A stretch of DNA of 41,372 bases from assembly GCA_024695505.1 (NCBI GenBank), contig JAILIB010000003.1:1-41372 (forward strand). The letters run 5' to 3'. The notes below the pieces were generated by a model. It was not told the DNA's origin. It made no database searches and worked only from the letters and a program-made list of their open reading frames with translations. The stretch is from Saccharofermentans sp. (lineage in GTDB: Bacteria > Bacillota > Clostridia > Saccharofermentanales > Saccharofermentanaceae). Of this stretch, positions 9,329 through 17,560 are shown piece by piece (position 1 is the first letter of the stretch; every line of letters begins with the position of its first letter). Made by a program: the position numbers and the translations under genes.

Positions 9329-9363
9329 TAGGCGGCCATAGGACATCTGTCGATGGCCGCCTA
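9329..9363 (+). terminator. Intercistronic stem-loop (partial terminator or 3' stabiliser)
   Basis: The 11-base arms TAGGCGGCCAT and ATGGCCGCCTA are perfectly complementary around a 13-base loop. Only a weak T-rich stretch follows, so it may terminate partially or protect the upstream mRNA from decay. A smaller hairpin (TTGTCGT, 5-base loop, ACGACAA) precedes it at 9292-9310. Both lie between the binding-protein gene and the first permease gene. Confidence 0.7.
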
Positions 9364-9421
9364 TTCTTACTAAAAATTTACTCAAAATCACAGACTCAAA
9401 ATCCTTTTCAGAGGTTTAAAT

Positions 9422-10375
9422 ATGGCAACTAATACAGTTAACGTTGAGGAGCTCAAGCCCCATAAGAAAGTCAAATTCTGGGCTGAAGCAAAGAGACAGC
9501 CATTTCTCCTTATCTCCTCGGCTCTTCTTCTTATCTACGGAATCATTTTCTACTATGTTCCTGTTTTGGGATGGGTAACGGCTTTTCAGGACTATAAGCC
9601 TGCAGTTGGTTTCTTGAAATCCAAGTGGGTCGGTCTTGCAAAATTCCAGAAATTATTTGAAAACAAAACGTTCTATCTCGCGTTCAGAAACACGCTGTGC
9701 ATGGGCGTTATAAATCTCGTATTCCACTTCGTAACGGCTATTGCTTTCGCATTGCTCCTTAATGAAGTCCGCATCGTATTCGCAAAGAAATTCGTTCAGA
9801 CGATTTCATACATGCCTCACTTCCTTTCATGGATCATCGTTACGGCAATCGTACGAGACATATTGGCTTCTGACGGTATCGTCAACGAGTTCCTTATGAA
9901 CGTATGCGGAAAGGAGATGGCGATCGACTTCTTCGCCGTCAAAGGCTACTTCTGGTGGATAGTTGCGTTCTCCAATGTATGGAAAGAAACCGGATGGAAC
10001 GCGATCATTTACCTCGCAGCCATTACCGCGATCGATCCCTGCCTCTATGAGGCTGCCGACATGGATGGCGCTTCCAGATTCCAGAAGATGTGGTATATCA
10101 CGCTTCCTTCGCTCCGTCCTACGATCATGATCCTCTTGCTCATCAATATCGGTAACGTATTGAATGCAGGTTTCGAACTCCAGTACATCTTAGGTAACGA
10201 CGTTATCTCCGACGTTTCCAAGATCCTCGATGTCTTCATTCTTGACTGGGGTATCTCGCAGTTCGACTTCTCACTCGGTACTGCGGCCGGTATCTTCAAG
10301 AGCGTCATAGCACTTATCCTTGTCTGCCTTGGCAACTGGACTGCCAAGAAGACCGGCGATGAACGCTTGTTCTAA
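9422..10375 (+). CDS. lplB: ABC transporter permease, LplB type
   Basis: The 317-residue protein is a binding-protein-dependent sugar permease with about six membrane helices; the first is at residues 29-51 (FLLISSALLLIYGIIFYYV). The EAA loop that docks on the ATPase is visible as YEAADMDGASRFQKMWYITL near residue 215. The family block PVLGWVTAFQDYKP near residue 50 is typical of LplB. It should pair with the permease encoded 13 bases downstream to form the membrane channel. No ATPase gene is in the window; transporters of this class commonly share an MsmX-type ATPase encoded elsewhere. Confidence 0.93.
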   Translation: MATNTVNVEELKPHKKVKFWAEAKRQPFLLISSALLLIYGIIFYYVPVLGWVTAFQDYKPAVGFLKSKWVGLAKFQKLFENKTFYLAFRNTLCMGVINLVFHFVTAIAFALLLNEVRIVFAKKFVQTISYMPHFLSWIIVTAIVRDILASDGIVNEFLMNVCGKEMAIDFFAVKGYFWWIVAFSNVWKETGWNAIIYLAAITAIDPCLYEAADMDGASRFQKMWYITLPSLRPTIMILLLINIGNVLNAGFELQYILGNDVISDVSKILDVFILDWGISQFDFSLGTAAGIFKSVIALILVCLGNWTAKKTGDERLF

Positions 10376-10388
10376 GGAGGGGTGAATC

Positions 10389-11288
10389 ATGGCTAAGAAA
10401 AACAGTTTAAAAAGATTGCATGTAGGAGACATTATCTTCGAGATCTTCCTTGTTGTATTCATGTTGATCTTCGTTGTAGTAACGCTCTATCCTATCATCA
10501 ACACGCTCGCTATCTCGTTCAACGACGGTTTCGATACGATCGTACACAGGATCCATTTCATTCCTCATCAGTTCTCTACTGATAACTACAAGGCGGTTTT
10601 CGCTAAAGAGGGATACAGAATGGGTGCGGTCAACACCGTTGCCAGAACTGTCCTCGGAACACTTATCTCACTCGTTGTTAACGCAGTTCTTGCTTACGTT
10701 ATCAGCAGAAAGAGATTCCTGTTCAAGAAGAGTTTTTCATTGTTCTGGGTTATCACGATGTACGTCAACGGCGGTCTCATTCCGACTTATCTCGTATATC
10801 AGAAGCTCGGACTTACGAATAACTTCCTCGTCTACATCATTCCCGGTGCGGCAAGCGCGTTCAATATGCTTGTTATCCGTAACTACATGAATGGTATCCC
10901 GGATTCCCTCGAGGAATCTGCCCAGATCGACGGTGCAGGTTATTTCAAGATCTTCTACAGCATTATCTCGCCTCTGTGCAAACCCGTTTACGCTACGATC
11001 GCACTCTTCGTTGCCGTTTACCACTGGAACTCATGGTTCGATGCAATGCTCTACAACAAGATGCATGACGAGCTTACGGTTCTCCAGTACGAGCTTATGA
11101 AGCAGCTCCAGACGGCAATGAGATCAGCGGGAAGCGTCGAGGGCCTCAAGAACGGCGGTACGACCATCACGCCTACATCTATCAGAGCGGCTGCGACGAT
11201 CGTTACAATGGTTCCTATCCTTTGTATCTATCCGTTCCTTCAGAGGTATTTCGTTACCGGTCTTACGATCGGCGGTGTTAAAGAATAA
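10389..11288 (+). CDS. ytcP: ABC transporter permease, YtcP type
   Basis: The second permease subunit has 299 residues, a strong ribosome binding site (AAGGAGGGG) and about six membrane helices starting at residues 20-40. The EAA loop reads EESAQIDGAGYFKIFYSIIS. An SFNDGFD block after the first helix and a C-terminus ending FLQRYFVTGLTIGGVKE are hallmarks of the YtcP subfamily. It closes the transporter operon; a stem-loop follows 32 bases after the stop. Confidence 0.93.
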   Translation: MAKKNSLKRLHVGDIIFEIFLVVFMLIFVVVTLYPIINTLAISFNDGFDTIVHRIHFIPHQFSTDNYKAVFAKEGYRMGAVNTVARTVLGTLISLVVNAVLAYVISRKRFLFKKSFSLFWVITMYVNGGLIPTYLVYQKLGLTNNFLVYIIPGAASAFNMLVIRNYMNGIPDSLEESAQIDGAGYFKIFYSIISPLCKPVYATIALFVAVYHWNSWFDAMLYNKMHDELTVLQYELMKQLQTAMRSAGSVEGLKNGGTTITPTSIRAAATIVTMVPILCIYPFLQRYFVTGLTIGGVKE

Positions 11289-11320
11289 AAACAACGTCCT
11301 TTGTGTTTCAACGGTTTAAT

Positions 11321-11353
11321 GTTTCAGGCGCCCCCAAAAGGGACGCCTGAAAC
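11321..11353 (+). terminator. Stem-loop at the end of the transporter operon
   Basis: GTTTCAGGCG and CGCCTGAAAC form a perfect 10-bp stem, and three further C:G pairs are possible inside (CCC with GGG). The bases after it are A/T-rich but lack a clean T-run, so termination may be incomplete and allow read-through into the yesL-like gene. Confidence 0.65.
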
Positions 11354-11419
11354 ATTTAAAAGGATAGAATAATCACTGTCTTTAATGTATTATTACCATA
11401 GTTTTTTTGGGAGATATCC

Positions 11420-12175
11420 ATGAGCGTATTCAGATATGACAGTCCTTTGATGCAGTTCCTTACCAAGGCTGCGGATCTTATATGGGTCAACATCCTTGTA
11501 CTTATCTGCAGTATACCTGTAGTTACCGCAGGTGCATCGATCAGCGCCATGTCATCGATAATCTACAAGATCCTTCATAACGAAGACATCATGGTTACCA
11601 GGGAGTTCTTCAAGGCTTTTGCAAAGAACTTCAAACAGGCAACCGTTATATGGCTGATCCTGCTCGTCATCGAGGGCGTCCTGGCATACGACTTCTATTA
11701 TTCAAGGCAGATCGGTACAGCTTTTTCCGAAGCGATGAAGACTGCGGCCGTCGTATTGTTCGTTCTCGTTTATGCTCTCATTCTTTACGTTTTCCCTTTA
11801 CAGGCGCACTACTATAACAAGACCAAGGACATCTTCAAGAATGCCGCTATTCTCTGCATTGTCCATCCTGTAAGAACCATCCTGATGCTCGTCATCAGGG
11901 CTGCGTTTTACGGGCTCGCGGTCCTTATCGTTCTTGATTACAGGTTCATCCCGCTGCTGGTCGCTTTCGGCATCTCGCTGCCATGGTATTTCTGCGCATG
12001 CCTGCATATGCCCGTATTTGACAAGATGGACGGCATAGACAGGAACGGCAACAAGATAGCCCCTGAAACGTACAAAAAAGAATCCGGTCCCGAAGAAGAA
12101 ACTGAGGAACCGGAATCTGATGATGCTGATGAAGAAGGATCTTCCGACGGGGAAGAGGAGAAGCCCGAAGCTTAA
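11420..12175 (+). CDS. yesL: YesL-family (DUF624) membrane protein
   Basis: The 251-residue protein has the DUF624 layout: an opening like FRYDSPLMQFLTKAADLIWV, then about five membrane helices, with the motif IPVVTAGASISAM near residue 35. YesL-family proteins are usually encoded beside YesMN and LplB/YtcP genes, but their role is not established. The last 35 residues form a very acidic tail (for example EEETEEPESDDADEEG), which is not part of the family core and should face the cytoplasm or cell wall depending on topology. The stop codon overlaps, tail to tail by 4 bases, the stop of the esterase gene on the other strand. Confidence 0.85.
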   Translation: MSVFRYDSPLMQFLTKAADLIWVNILVLICSIPVVTAGASISAMSSIIYKILHNEDIMVTREFFKAFAKNFKQATVIWLILLVIEGVLAYDFYYSRQIGTAFSEAMKTAAVVLFVLVYALILYVFPLQAHYYNKTKDIFKNAAILCIVHPVRTILMLVIRAAFYGLAVLIVLDYRFIPLLVAFGISLPWYFCACLHMPVFDKMDGIDRNGNKIAPETYKKESGPEEETEEPESDDADEEGSSDGEEEKPEA

Positions 12176-13509
12176 GAGGGAACTGCTCCTTCCGATGTAA
12201 ACTTCATCAAGTTATTGTCTTCGCCGAAAGTCTTCCAGACGGGCATTTGCGTTCCGTCGTCATCAAGACAGTTCGGATCGTGAGTCTTTACAAATGACGC
12301 AAGGTAATTTCCCATCTGTCTTGCAAGATCAAAATGTCTTCCGCGCATGGGTCTCCAGCACTTGATTACATTGTCGAACCAGAACCAGAGATCGACGGAG
12401 TGGAAATTTCCGGGGTTGTCCTCGCCCGGGATATCCGTGCCGAATTCATATACATAGATATTCGAAACGCCGTTGGAAAATGCCCTTGAACAGGATTCTT
12501 TAACGGATTTCTCGACAACGTGGATGCCTTCGAAAATGAATTCGTCTGTTGTGTATCCGGCTATAACGGGAATACCGTTGGTCTTGTTTTCCTCAAAGCT
12601 TATGAGCGCATCAGTCTTATAGTTTACGCCGTCCTGGACGGGTGCAAATCTCGGGTGGTTTTGAGCCCATTCGGCGTACTTGTCTCTGATAAATAATGCA
12701 TCGAGCTTACGTGCTTCTTCGATGCTCGATACGCCGAGCATGTCCAGGAATTCCTTACCCTTTGCCTCGGCTTTTTCGAGCGTAACGGGGAGGAGGATGT
12801 CATCTCCGTCTCCGGGGAAACGGATCATGCCGCTCATTATTACCGCGCCCTTGATGAGACCGAAATTGTCTTCATTTGCAATCTGGTTGAGAACGCTTCC
12901 ACCGCCTGCCGACTGGCCTGCGATCGTAATATTGTCAGGATCTCCGCCGAAAGCTGCAATGTTCTCTTTGACCCATCTTAATCCTGCCTGTTGGTCCAAA
13001 AGGCCGAAGTTTGCAGGAGCTTCAGGAGATTCTTTTGTAAGGTCAGGGTGAGCGAGGAAACCCAGTGCGGCGAGTCTGTAGTTGACGCTTACGACAACTA
13101 TGCCGCGGCGCGCAAGACGCTCTCCGTTGAATTCCATCTCAGCCGTATAACCCCACTGAAAGCCGCCGCCGAAGATCCAGAAGAGGACGGGAAGCTTTTC
13201 GTCAGTTGACTTTGCAGGCGTCCAGACGTTGAGATAGAGACAGTCTTCGCTCATCGGGATATCGGGATCGACGTGCCATTCCTTGCAGTAGATGTCAGTG
13301 CCTACCGCAGGCTGGTCCTGGACGGAAATGGGACCGAAATTATAAGCCTCGAGAGTGCCTTCCCAATCCGCACAGGGCTGGGGAGCCTTCCATCTCAGGT
13401 CTCCGACCGGGGGAGCCGCGAAGGGGATACCCTTATATACGGTGATCCTCGGATCGTTTCCGGGAAGACCTTTGACTTTTCCGTTCTTTACCGTGGTCTG
13501 TCTGAGCAT
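12172..13509 (-). CDS. Type-B carboxylesterase
   Basis: This 445-residue alpha/beta hydrolase carries the type-B carboxylesterase marks: YKGIPFAAPPVGDLRWKAP near the N-terminus, the side-chain block SEDCLYLNVW, the oxyanion region FGGGFQWG, and the nucleophile elbow GQSAGGGS with its catalytic Ser. The likely catalytic His is in GNFHSVDLWFWF. No signal peptide is visible, so it should act in the cytoplasm on imported substrates. The family is usually 480-540 residues; this copy is shorter in the part before the catalytic His. It lies 3 bases after the GH43 gene in one minus-strand operon, which suggests it removes acetyl or similar esters from xylan-derived oligosaccharides. Substrate is inferred from context only. 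Confidence 0.88.
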   Translation of the reverse strand: MLRQTTVKNGKVKGLPGNDPRITVYKGIPFAAPPVGDLRWKAPQPCADWEGTLEAYNFGPISVQDQPAVGTDIYCKEWHVDPDIPMSEDCLYLNVWTPAKSTDEKLPVLFWIFGGGFQWGYTAEMEFNGERLARRGIVVVSVNYRLAALGFLAHPDLTKESPEAPANFGLLDQQAGLRWVKENIAAFGGDPDNITIAGQSAGGGSVLNQIANEDNFGLIKGAVIMSGMIRFPGDGDDILLPVTLEKAEAKGKEFLDMLGVSSIEEARKLDALFIRDKYAEWAQNHPRFAPVQDGVNYKTDALISFEENKTNGIPVIAGYTTDEFIFEGIHVVEKSVKESCSRAFSNGVSNIYVYEFGTDIPGEDNPGNFHSVDLWFWFDNVIKCWRPMRGRHFDLARQMGNYLASFVKTHDPNCLDDDGTQMPVWKTFGEDNNLMKFTSEGAVPS

Positions 13510-13512
13510 GTA

Positions 13513-14949
13513 TCAGTCCTCCTTGAGTTCGAATCCTGCGAAATCGGGATTTCCGTTTCCGTTAAAAGTGAAGAAAAGGCTGTTGACGCCGTCGGGAAGT
13601 TTTACTTCACCTGTTACATCCGTCCAGTAGTTATAGTTCTCAACAGGGAAGGTTCCAAGGACTTCTCCGCCGATACTGGTCCTTACTTCGTAAACGCCGT
13701 TTCCGTAGCCTCTGACCTTGATCTTTGTCACCTTGCTGTTCCTGCAGTCGAAGAACTTGAATCCTGCCGTTGATGAGTTGGTCATGTTGGTGATGTAGCC
13801 GCTGCCTGTATTCACGTCAGCGTCTGCTTCGTCCTGCGTGATCCTCGGAAACTCTGAACCCAGGAACATTCCTGCGCCCCAGTTGCCGCCTGTGTACATC
13901 TTCTCGGTATCGGTGAAGAGATTGCATGCAATATAAGAATCGTACCAGCCGGATCCCGCGAGAGGACCGCCGTTAAGACCACAGGAAGTGATCTGGGCCT
14001 GGTTGATCGTGCCGTCTTCGTTGAAGGTGAGAGGCTCTGCGCATCCTTGTCTTGAGAAGACCGTTCCGTTGGTGTGGCGGTGATAGAAGATATACCACTT
14101 GCCGTTTATCTCCTCCATGCTTCCGTGGTTGTTGGAAGTGTAGTAAACAGGCATTTCCGCGGGTTTGTATGTATCGATGTGAAGGTCGCAGTTGCTTACA
14201 ACGACACCCTTGTAGGTGAACTCGCCTTCGGGGCTGTCGGAAGTAGCATAGCAGAGCTCATGCAAAACAATCGAAGAATAGATGAAATAGTAGATGCCGT
14301 TTCTCTTTCTGATAGATGAAGCCTCAAAGAACTCGTGGCCTTCGTATCCGCTGCCTGCCGAATAAGGCTGTGAAGGCATGATGAAACGGGGTCCCTTGAT
14401 GATCGTCAGCATGTCTTTGTCGAGCACTGTATGCATCGGGCCGTGTCTTGACTTGTCGCCGATGGGGCAGAAGCCCGTATAAAGATGCGTCACGCCGTTC
14501 TCGGTGATCACGCCCGGATCGAACTGCGGATCGTCGCCTTCCTTTTTCCCGAGGAGCGTTCCGTCGCTGTAGTGAACGTAGCCATAGAATTCGTAATTTC
14601 CTGCAGGTGTATCGCATACGGCTACCGAAACAACGTTAACCTTGTCCAGAACGTAATAGAGATAGTATCTTCCGTCAGGTCCGACCGTAACGTCGGGAGC
14701 GTAGAGCGCCATGTGGCCGTCTTCGTTTAAAGGATCCTGCGTCCTTTTGTAGATTATGCCTTCGTATCTCCAGTTGCCAAGGTCGTCAACGGGCGCAGAC
14801 CAGCAGACGTAATCGTTCAGGCAGAACACGTGTCCGTTGAAGATGTCGTGCGAACCGTAAACGTAGACGCGGCCGTCAAATACATAGGGTTCTCCGTCTG
14901 GAACGTATTCCCAGGACGGAAGGTAAGGGTTAAATGCCTGTTTCTTCAT
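13513..14949 (-). CDS. Family 43 glycoside hydrolase with C-terminal carbohydrate-binding module
   Basis: The 478-residue protein is a GH43 enzyme, a family that includes beta-xylosidases and arabinofuranosidases. The three expected acidic residues can be seen: the base Asp in YVPDGEPYVFDGRVYVYGSHD, shown here as PDGEP, the pKa-tuning Asp in LYAPDV, and the acid Glu in HEFFEASSIRKRNGIYYF. These lie on a five-bladed propeller of about 340 residues. The last 110 residues resemble a CBM6-type module (STAGFKFFDCRNS, ending NPDFAGFELKED). No signal peptide is present, so it should act on oligosaccharides inside the cell. It overlaps the araC-like gene by 20 bases and is 3 bases from the esterase gene, so the three form one operon. 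Confidence 0.9.
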   Translation of the reverse strand: MKKQAFNPYLPSWEYVPDGEPYVFDGRVYVYGSHDIFNGHVFCLNDYVCWSAPVDDLGNWRYEGIIYKRTQDPLNEDGHMALYAPDVTVGPDGRYYLYYVLDKVNVVSVAVCDTPAGNYEFYGYVHYSDGTLLGKKEGDDPQFDPGVITENGVTHLYTGFCPIGDKSRHGPMHTVLDKDMLTIIKGPRFIMPSQPYSAGSGYEGHEFFEASSIRKRNGIYYFIYSSIVLHELCYATSDSPEGEFTYKGVVVSNCDLHIDTYKPAEMPVYYTSNNHGSMEEINGKWYIFYHRHTNGTVFSRQGCAEPLTFNEDGTINQAQITSCGLNGGPLAGSGWYDSYIACNLFTDTEKMYTGGNWGAGMFLGSEFPRITQDEADADVNTGSGYITNMTNSSTAGFKFFDCRNSKVTKIKVRGYGNGVYEVRTSIGGEVLGTFPVENYNYWTDVTGEVKLPDGVNSLFFTFNGNGNPDFAGFELKED

Positions 14950-15748
14950 TTGTGTTTATCTTCCTTGTTTGTTTTTGCATCGCTTTGATCCTGTATTGGC
15001 GCGGAGACAGTCCCGTAAATTTCCGGAACTGCCTGCAGAAGTGTTCTGTGTTTTTGTATCCGCACTGTTCGCCTACCGAGCTTATCGTGTCGGCAGTATA
15101 TAAGAGTTTATCCTGAGCGAGTTTGATCCTGCACCTGATAACATCGTTCATGCATGAAATACCAAAGGTGTTCCTGTAAAGGAGCTGAAGGTGAGCGGGA
15201 CTGATGCTTAAAGAATCGGACATCATGGAGACGGTCCATGGATTCTCGGGATGAAGCGCAATTGCCTTCCTGAGATTCTGGAGCTGCGGATGGTATGTCG
15301 ATTCCTGGCTTGAGGCAACGTCTCTTGAAAGCTTTGTGACAAGGGCGTGGAACAGGTCGCGGATAACGGGATTGGATGGGCTGTTATTAACTTGTGCTTC
15401 CCAGGAAATGAGCTTGAACAGATTATGGATGTAGTCCGGATCCGAAGGCTTGAAAGGTGTTTCTATGAGAGGAAAATCAGAGATCATGCCCTCGTCTGTC
15501 CTGAAATGGATCCAGTCGTTCGTGTAAGGTTCGCCCTCCGGAGAATAGTAGAATTTATGCGTATTCTGCGGGAAAAGGATAATCGTGTCGGCAGGGCACA
15601 GGACCATTCCGTCTTCAGAAGGAAAGTAGACAGGACTTCTGGCAAATACAAGAAGCCACCACTCGTAACCGGCATGAACGGTAGAGGTATCAAACCTGAT
15701 CCCGTTTTTGTGGGTGTAACTGTAGCCTGAATACAATATGTCAATCAT
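14930..15748 (-). CDS. AraC-family transcriptional regulator
   Basis: The 272-residue protein has an N-terminal cupin-like sugar-sensing domain (residues 1-150; block CPADTIILFPQNTHKFYYSP) and a C-terminal double helix-turn-helix (about 170-268; ISSVGEQCGYKNTEHFCRQF then TGLSPRQYR). It is the first gene of the minus-strand operon and is transcribed away from the GH51 gene, so it likely controls both directions from the 187-base gap. Its stop lies 20 bases inside the GH43 coding region, implying translational coupling. There is no strong Shine-Dalgarno site at the chosen ATG. Confidence 0.92.
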   Translation of the reverse strand: MIDILYSGYSYTHKNGIRFDTSTVHAGYEWWLLVFARSPVYFPSEDGMVLCPADTIILFPQNTHKFYYSPEGEPYTNDWIHFRTDEGMISDFPLIETPFKPSDPDYIHNLFKLISWEAQVNNSPSNPVIRDLFHALVTKLSRDVASSQESTYHPQLQNLRKAIALHPENPWTVSMMSDSLSISPAHLQLLYRNTFGISCMNDVIRCRIKLAQDKLLYTADTISSVGEQCGYKNTEHFCRQFRKFTGLSPRQYRIKAMQKQTRKINTNEETGI

Positions 15749-15795
15749 TTCAACTGAACCGCACCTTGTTTTCCGTTCGTTGGACTTCTTATATT

Positions 15796-15804
15796 TGGTA
15801 TAAT
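15796..15804 (+). promoter_or_regulatory. Extended -10 promoter for the GH51 gene
   Basis: TGGTATAAT is a consensus extended -10 box. Transcription would start near 15811 and give a leader of about 125 bases. A small dyad in the leader, CCTGA(7)TCAGG near 15873-15889, could be a regulator site. The -35 region is poor, as expected for an extended -10 or an activated promoter. Confidence 0.6.
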
Positions 15805-15935
15805 ATCACCATGAGCGCGCATAGCGAATAGAAAAATAGGATAAATCAATTTTCCCGTACGAAAAATCATTGCCTGATATGTCGTCAGGGTGTTAATTTT
15901 CAAAGAGGAAGAAACAAAAAATGGAGGATCCATCC

Positions 15936-17450
15936 ATGGCAGAAAAAACTAAGATGATAATCGAGAAGGACTTCAAGATCGCCGATATCGATGACAGGCT
16001 GTACAGTTCTTTTATCGAGCATCTCGGCCGTGCCGTTTATGACGGTATCTATGAGCCCGGTCATCCGAATGCCGATGAGATGGGCTTCAGAAAAGATGTC
16101 ATCGATCTTGTAAAAGAACTCGGCGTCACGACCGTAAGATATCCCGGCGGAAATTTCGCTTCCAATTATTTCTGGGAAGATACTGTAGGTCCCAAGGATC
16201 AGCGCAAAAAGAGACTTGATCTTGCGTGGAGAACTCTTGAACCGAACGAAGTCGGAATAAACGAGTTTTCCAAGTGGGCAAAGCAGGCGGGTTCTTCCGT
16301 CATGATGGCGGTCAACCTCGGTTCAAGAGGCGTGCCTGATGCTTTGAACCTCCTCGAATACTGCAACCTCGATACTGACAGTTACTATGCATCTTTGAGA
16401 AGACAGCACGGTGACAGGGAACCATACGGCATCAAGCTCTGGTGCCTTGGAAACGAGATGGACGGTCCCTGGCAGGTCGGACAGAAGTCCGCCGAAGAGT
16501 ACGGCCACCTTGCTGCAGAGACAGCTAAAGCCATGAAGATGATGGACGAGACGATCGAGCTCGTTGCATGCGGAAGCTCCGGAGTCGGAATGCCCACATT
16601 CGGCGAGTGGGAAGCAAAGGTACTTGACCAGGCCTACGATTATGTTGACTACATTTCGCTCCACCAGTATTTCGAGAACCGCGCAGGCGATACGGCTGAT
16701 TTCTTTGCAAAGCTTGATGACGTTGACGAATTCATCAATGCGGTCATCGCGACTTGTGATTATATCAAGGGAAAGAAGCACAGCAAGAAGACGGTCAACC
16801 TTTCATTTGACGAATGGAACTGCTGGTATCACGAGTCTGCCGCTGACAGCGAAACTATGGAGAAGAAGCCCTGGGGACTTCATCCTCATCTTCTTGAAGA
16901 TCATTACACATATGAGGATGCGATCGCAGACGGTCTTGCTTTGATCAAGTTCATAAAGCACGCTGACAGGGTCAAGATCGCTTGCCTTGCACAGCTCGTA
17001 AACGTCATCGCTCCGATAATGACGGAGAGCGGCGGAGCTGCTTGGAGACAGACGATCTTCTATCCGTTCTATCATGCATCCAAGTACGGAAGAGGCGCTG
17101 CATTAAAGCCTGTCATGAAGACCGGAACGCACAAGACTTCAAACCACGATGACGTCACAGACGTTGAAGCGGTTCCCGTTTACAACGAAGAAAAGGGTCA
17201 GCTCACGATCTTTGCGGTCAACCGTCTTATTGATGAGTCCGTTCCTTTCGAAGTCGATTTAAGAGGTTTCGAAGGATACAAGGTCGTTGATTATCAGGCG
17301 CTCGAAAGCACCGACATGCTCGCTGTCAATTCAGCTGAAGAAGAGAAGGTCAAGCCCGTAACGAAGACAGATTACGTAGTTACGGAGAATGGCTTTACAG
17401 CTGAATTAAAGCCTGCTTCCTGGAACGTGATAATACTTTCTAAATCATAA
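15936..17450 (+). CDS. abfA: Alpha-L-arabinofuranosidase, family 51
   Basis: The 504-residue protein matches GH51, which removes arabinose side chains from arabinoxylan and arabinan. The acid/base Glu is E174 in CLGNEMDGPWQ and the nucleophile Glu is E293 in LSFDEWNCWYH. RYPGGNFASNYFWEDTVGP is the family's substrate-pocket block. The C-terminal 130 residues form the usual beta domain. An ATG at 15921 is in frame, but its own bases form the site GGAGGA that serves the ATG at 15936, so I choose 15936. No signal peptide: an intracellular enzyme, full length for the family. A short hairpin without a T-run (GTCGCTT, 3 bases, AAGCGAC at 17468-17484) follows the stop. Confidence 0.95.
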   Translation: MAEKTKMIIEKDFKIADIDDRLYSSFIEHLGRAVYDGIYEPGHPNADEMGFRKDVIDLVKELGVTTVRYPGGNFASNYFWEDTVGPKDQRKKRLDLAWRTLEPNEVGINEFSKWAKQAGSSVMMAVNLGSRGVPDALNLLEYCNLDTDSYYASLRRQHGDREPYGIKLWCLGNEMDGPWQVGQKSAEEYGHLAAETAKAMKMMDETIELVACGSSGVGMPTFGEWEAKVLDQAYDYVDYISLHQYFENRAGDTADFFAKLDDVDEFINAVIATCDYIKGKKHSKKTVNLSFDEWNCWYHESAADSETMEKKPWGLHPHLLEDHYTYEDAIADGLALIKFIKHADRVKIACLAQLVNVIAPIMTESGGAAWRQTIFYPFYHASKYGRGAALKPVMKTGTHKTSNHDDVTDVEAVPVYNEEKGQLTIFAVNRLIDESVPFEVDLRGFEGYKVVDYQALESTDMLAVNSAEEEKVKPVTKTDYVVTENGFTAELKPASWNVIILSKS

Positions 17451-17494
17451 TTTTCCTACCTTCAAATGTCGCTTCTGAAGCGACCTCTCAATTC

Positions 17495-17557
17495 AATATC
17501 CTCCCTATAATGAAGCCGTAAGCCAAAAGCAAAAGCTTCATGAAAAGGGAGGATATT
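17495..17557 (+). repeat. Long inverted repeat whose right arm contains the ribosome binding site of the vWA gene
   Basis: AATATCCTCCCT (17495-17506) is the exact complement of AGGGAGGATATT (17546-17557), and ATGAAGC (17510-17516) of GCTTCAT (17535-17541). That gives 12 + 7 perfect base pairs separated by a small internal loop and closed by an 18-base loop. The right arm is the Shine-Dalgarno site of the gene starting at 17561. A TATAAT at 17506-17511 overlaps the left arm, so the repeat could act in RNA (if transcription starts upstream) or as a DNA operator around the promoter. Confidence 0.85.
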
Positions 17558-17560
17558 AAC

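Noticed and set aside
15799..15804. TTGGAC/TATAAT as a classical promoter before the GH51 gene
   Set aside because: The spacer is only 13 bases; the extended -10 reading (TG one base before TATAAT) is preferred.
17468..17484. Terminator after the GH51 gene
   Set aside because: The 7-bp hairpin has a 3-base loop and no T-run on either strand, so termination is not supported.
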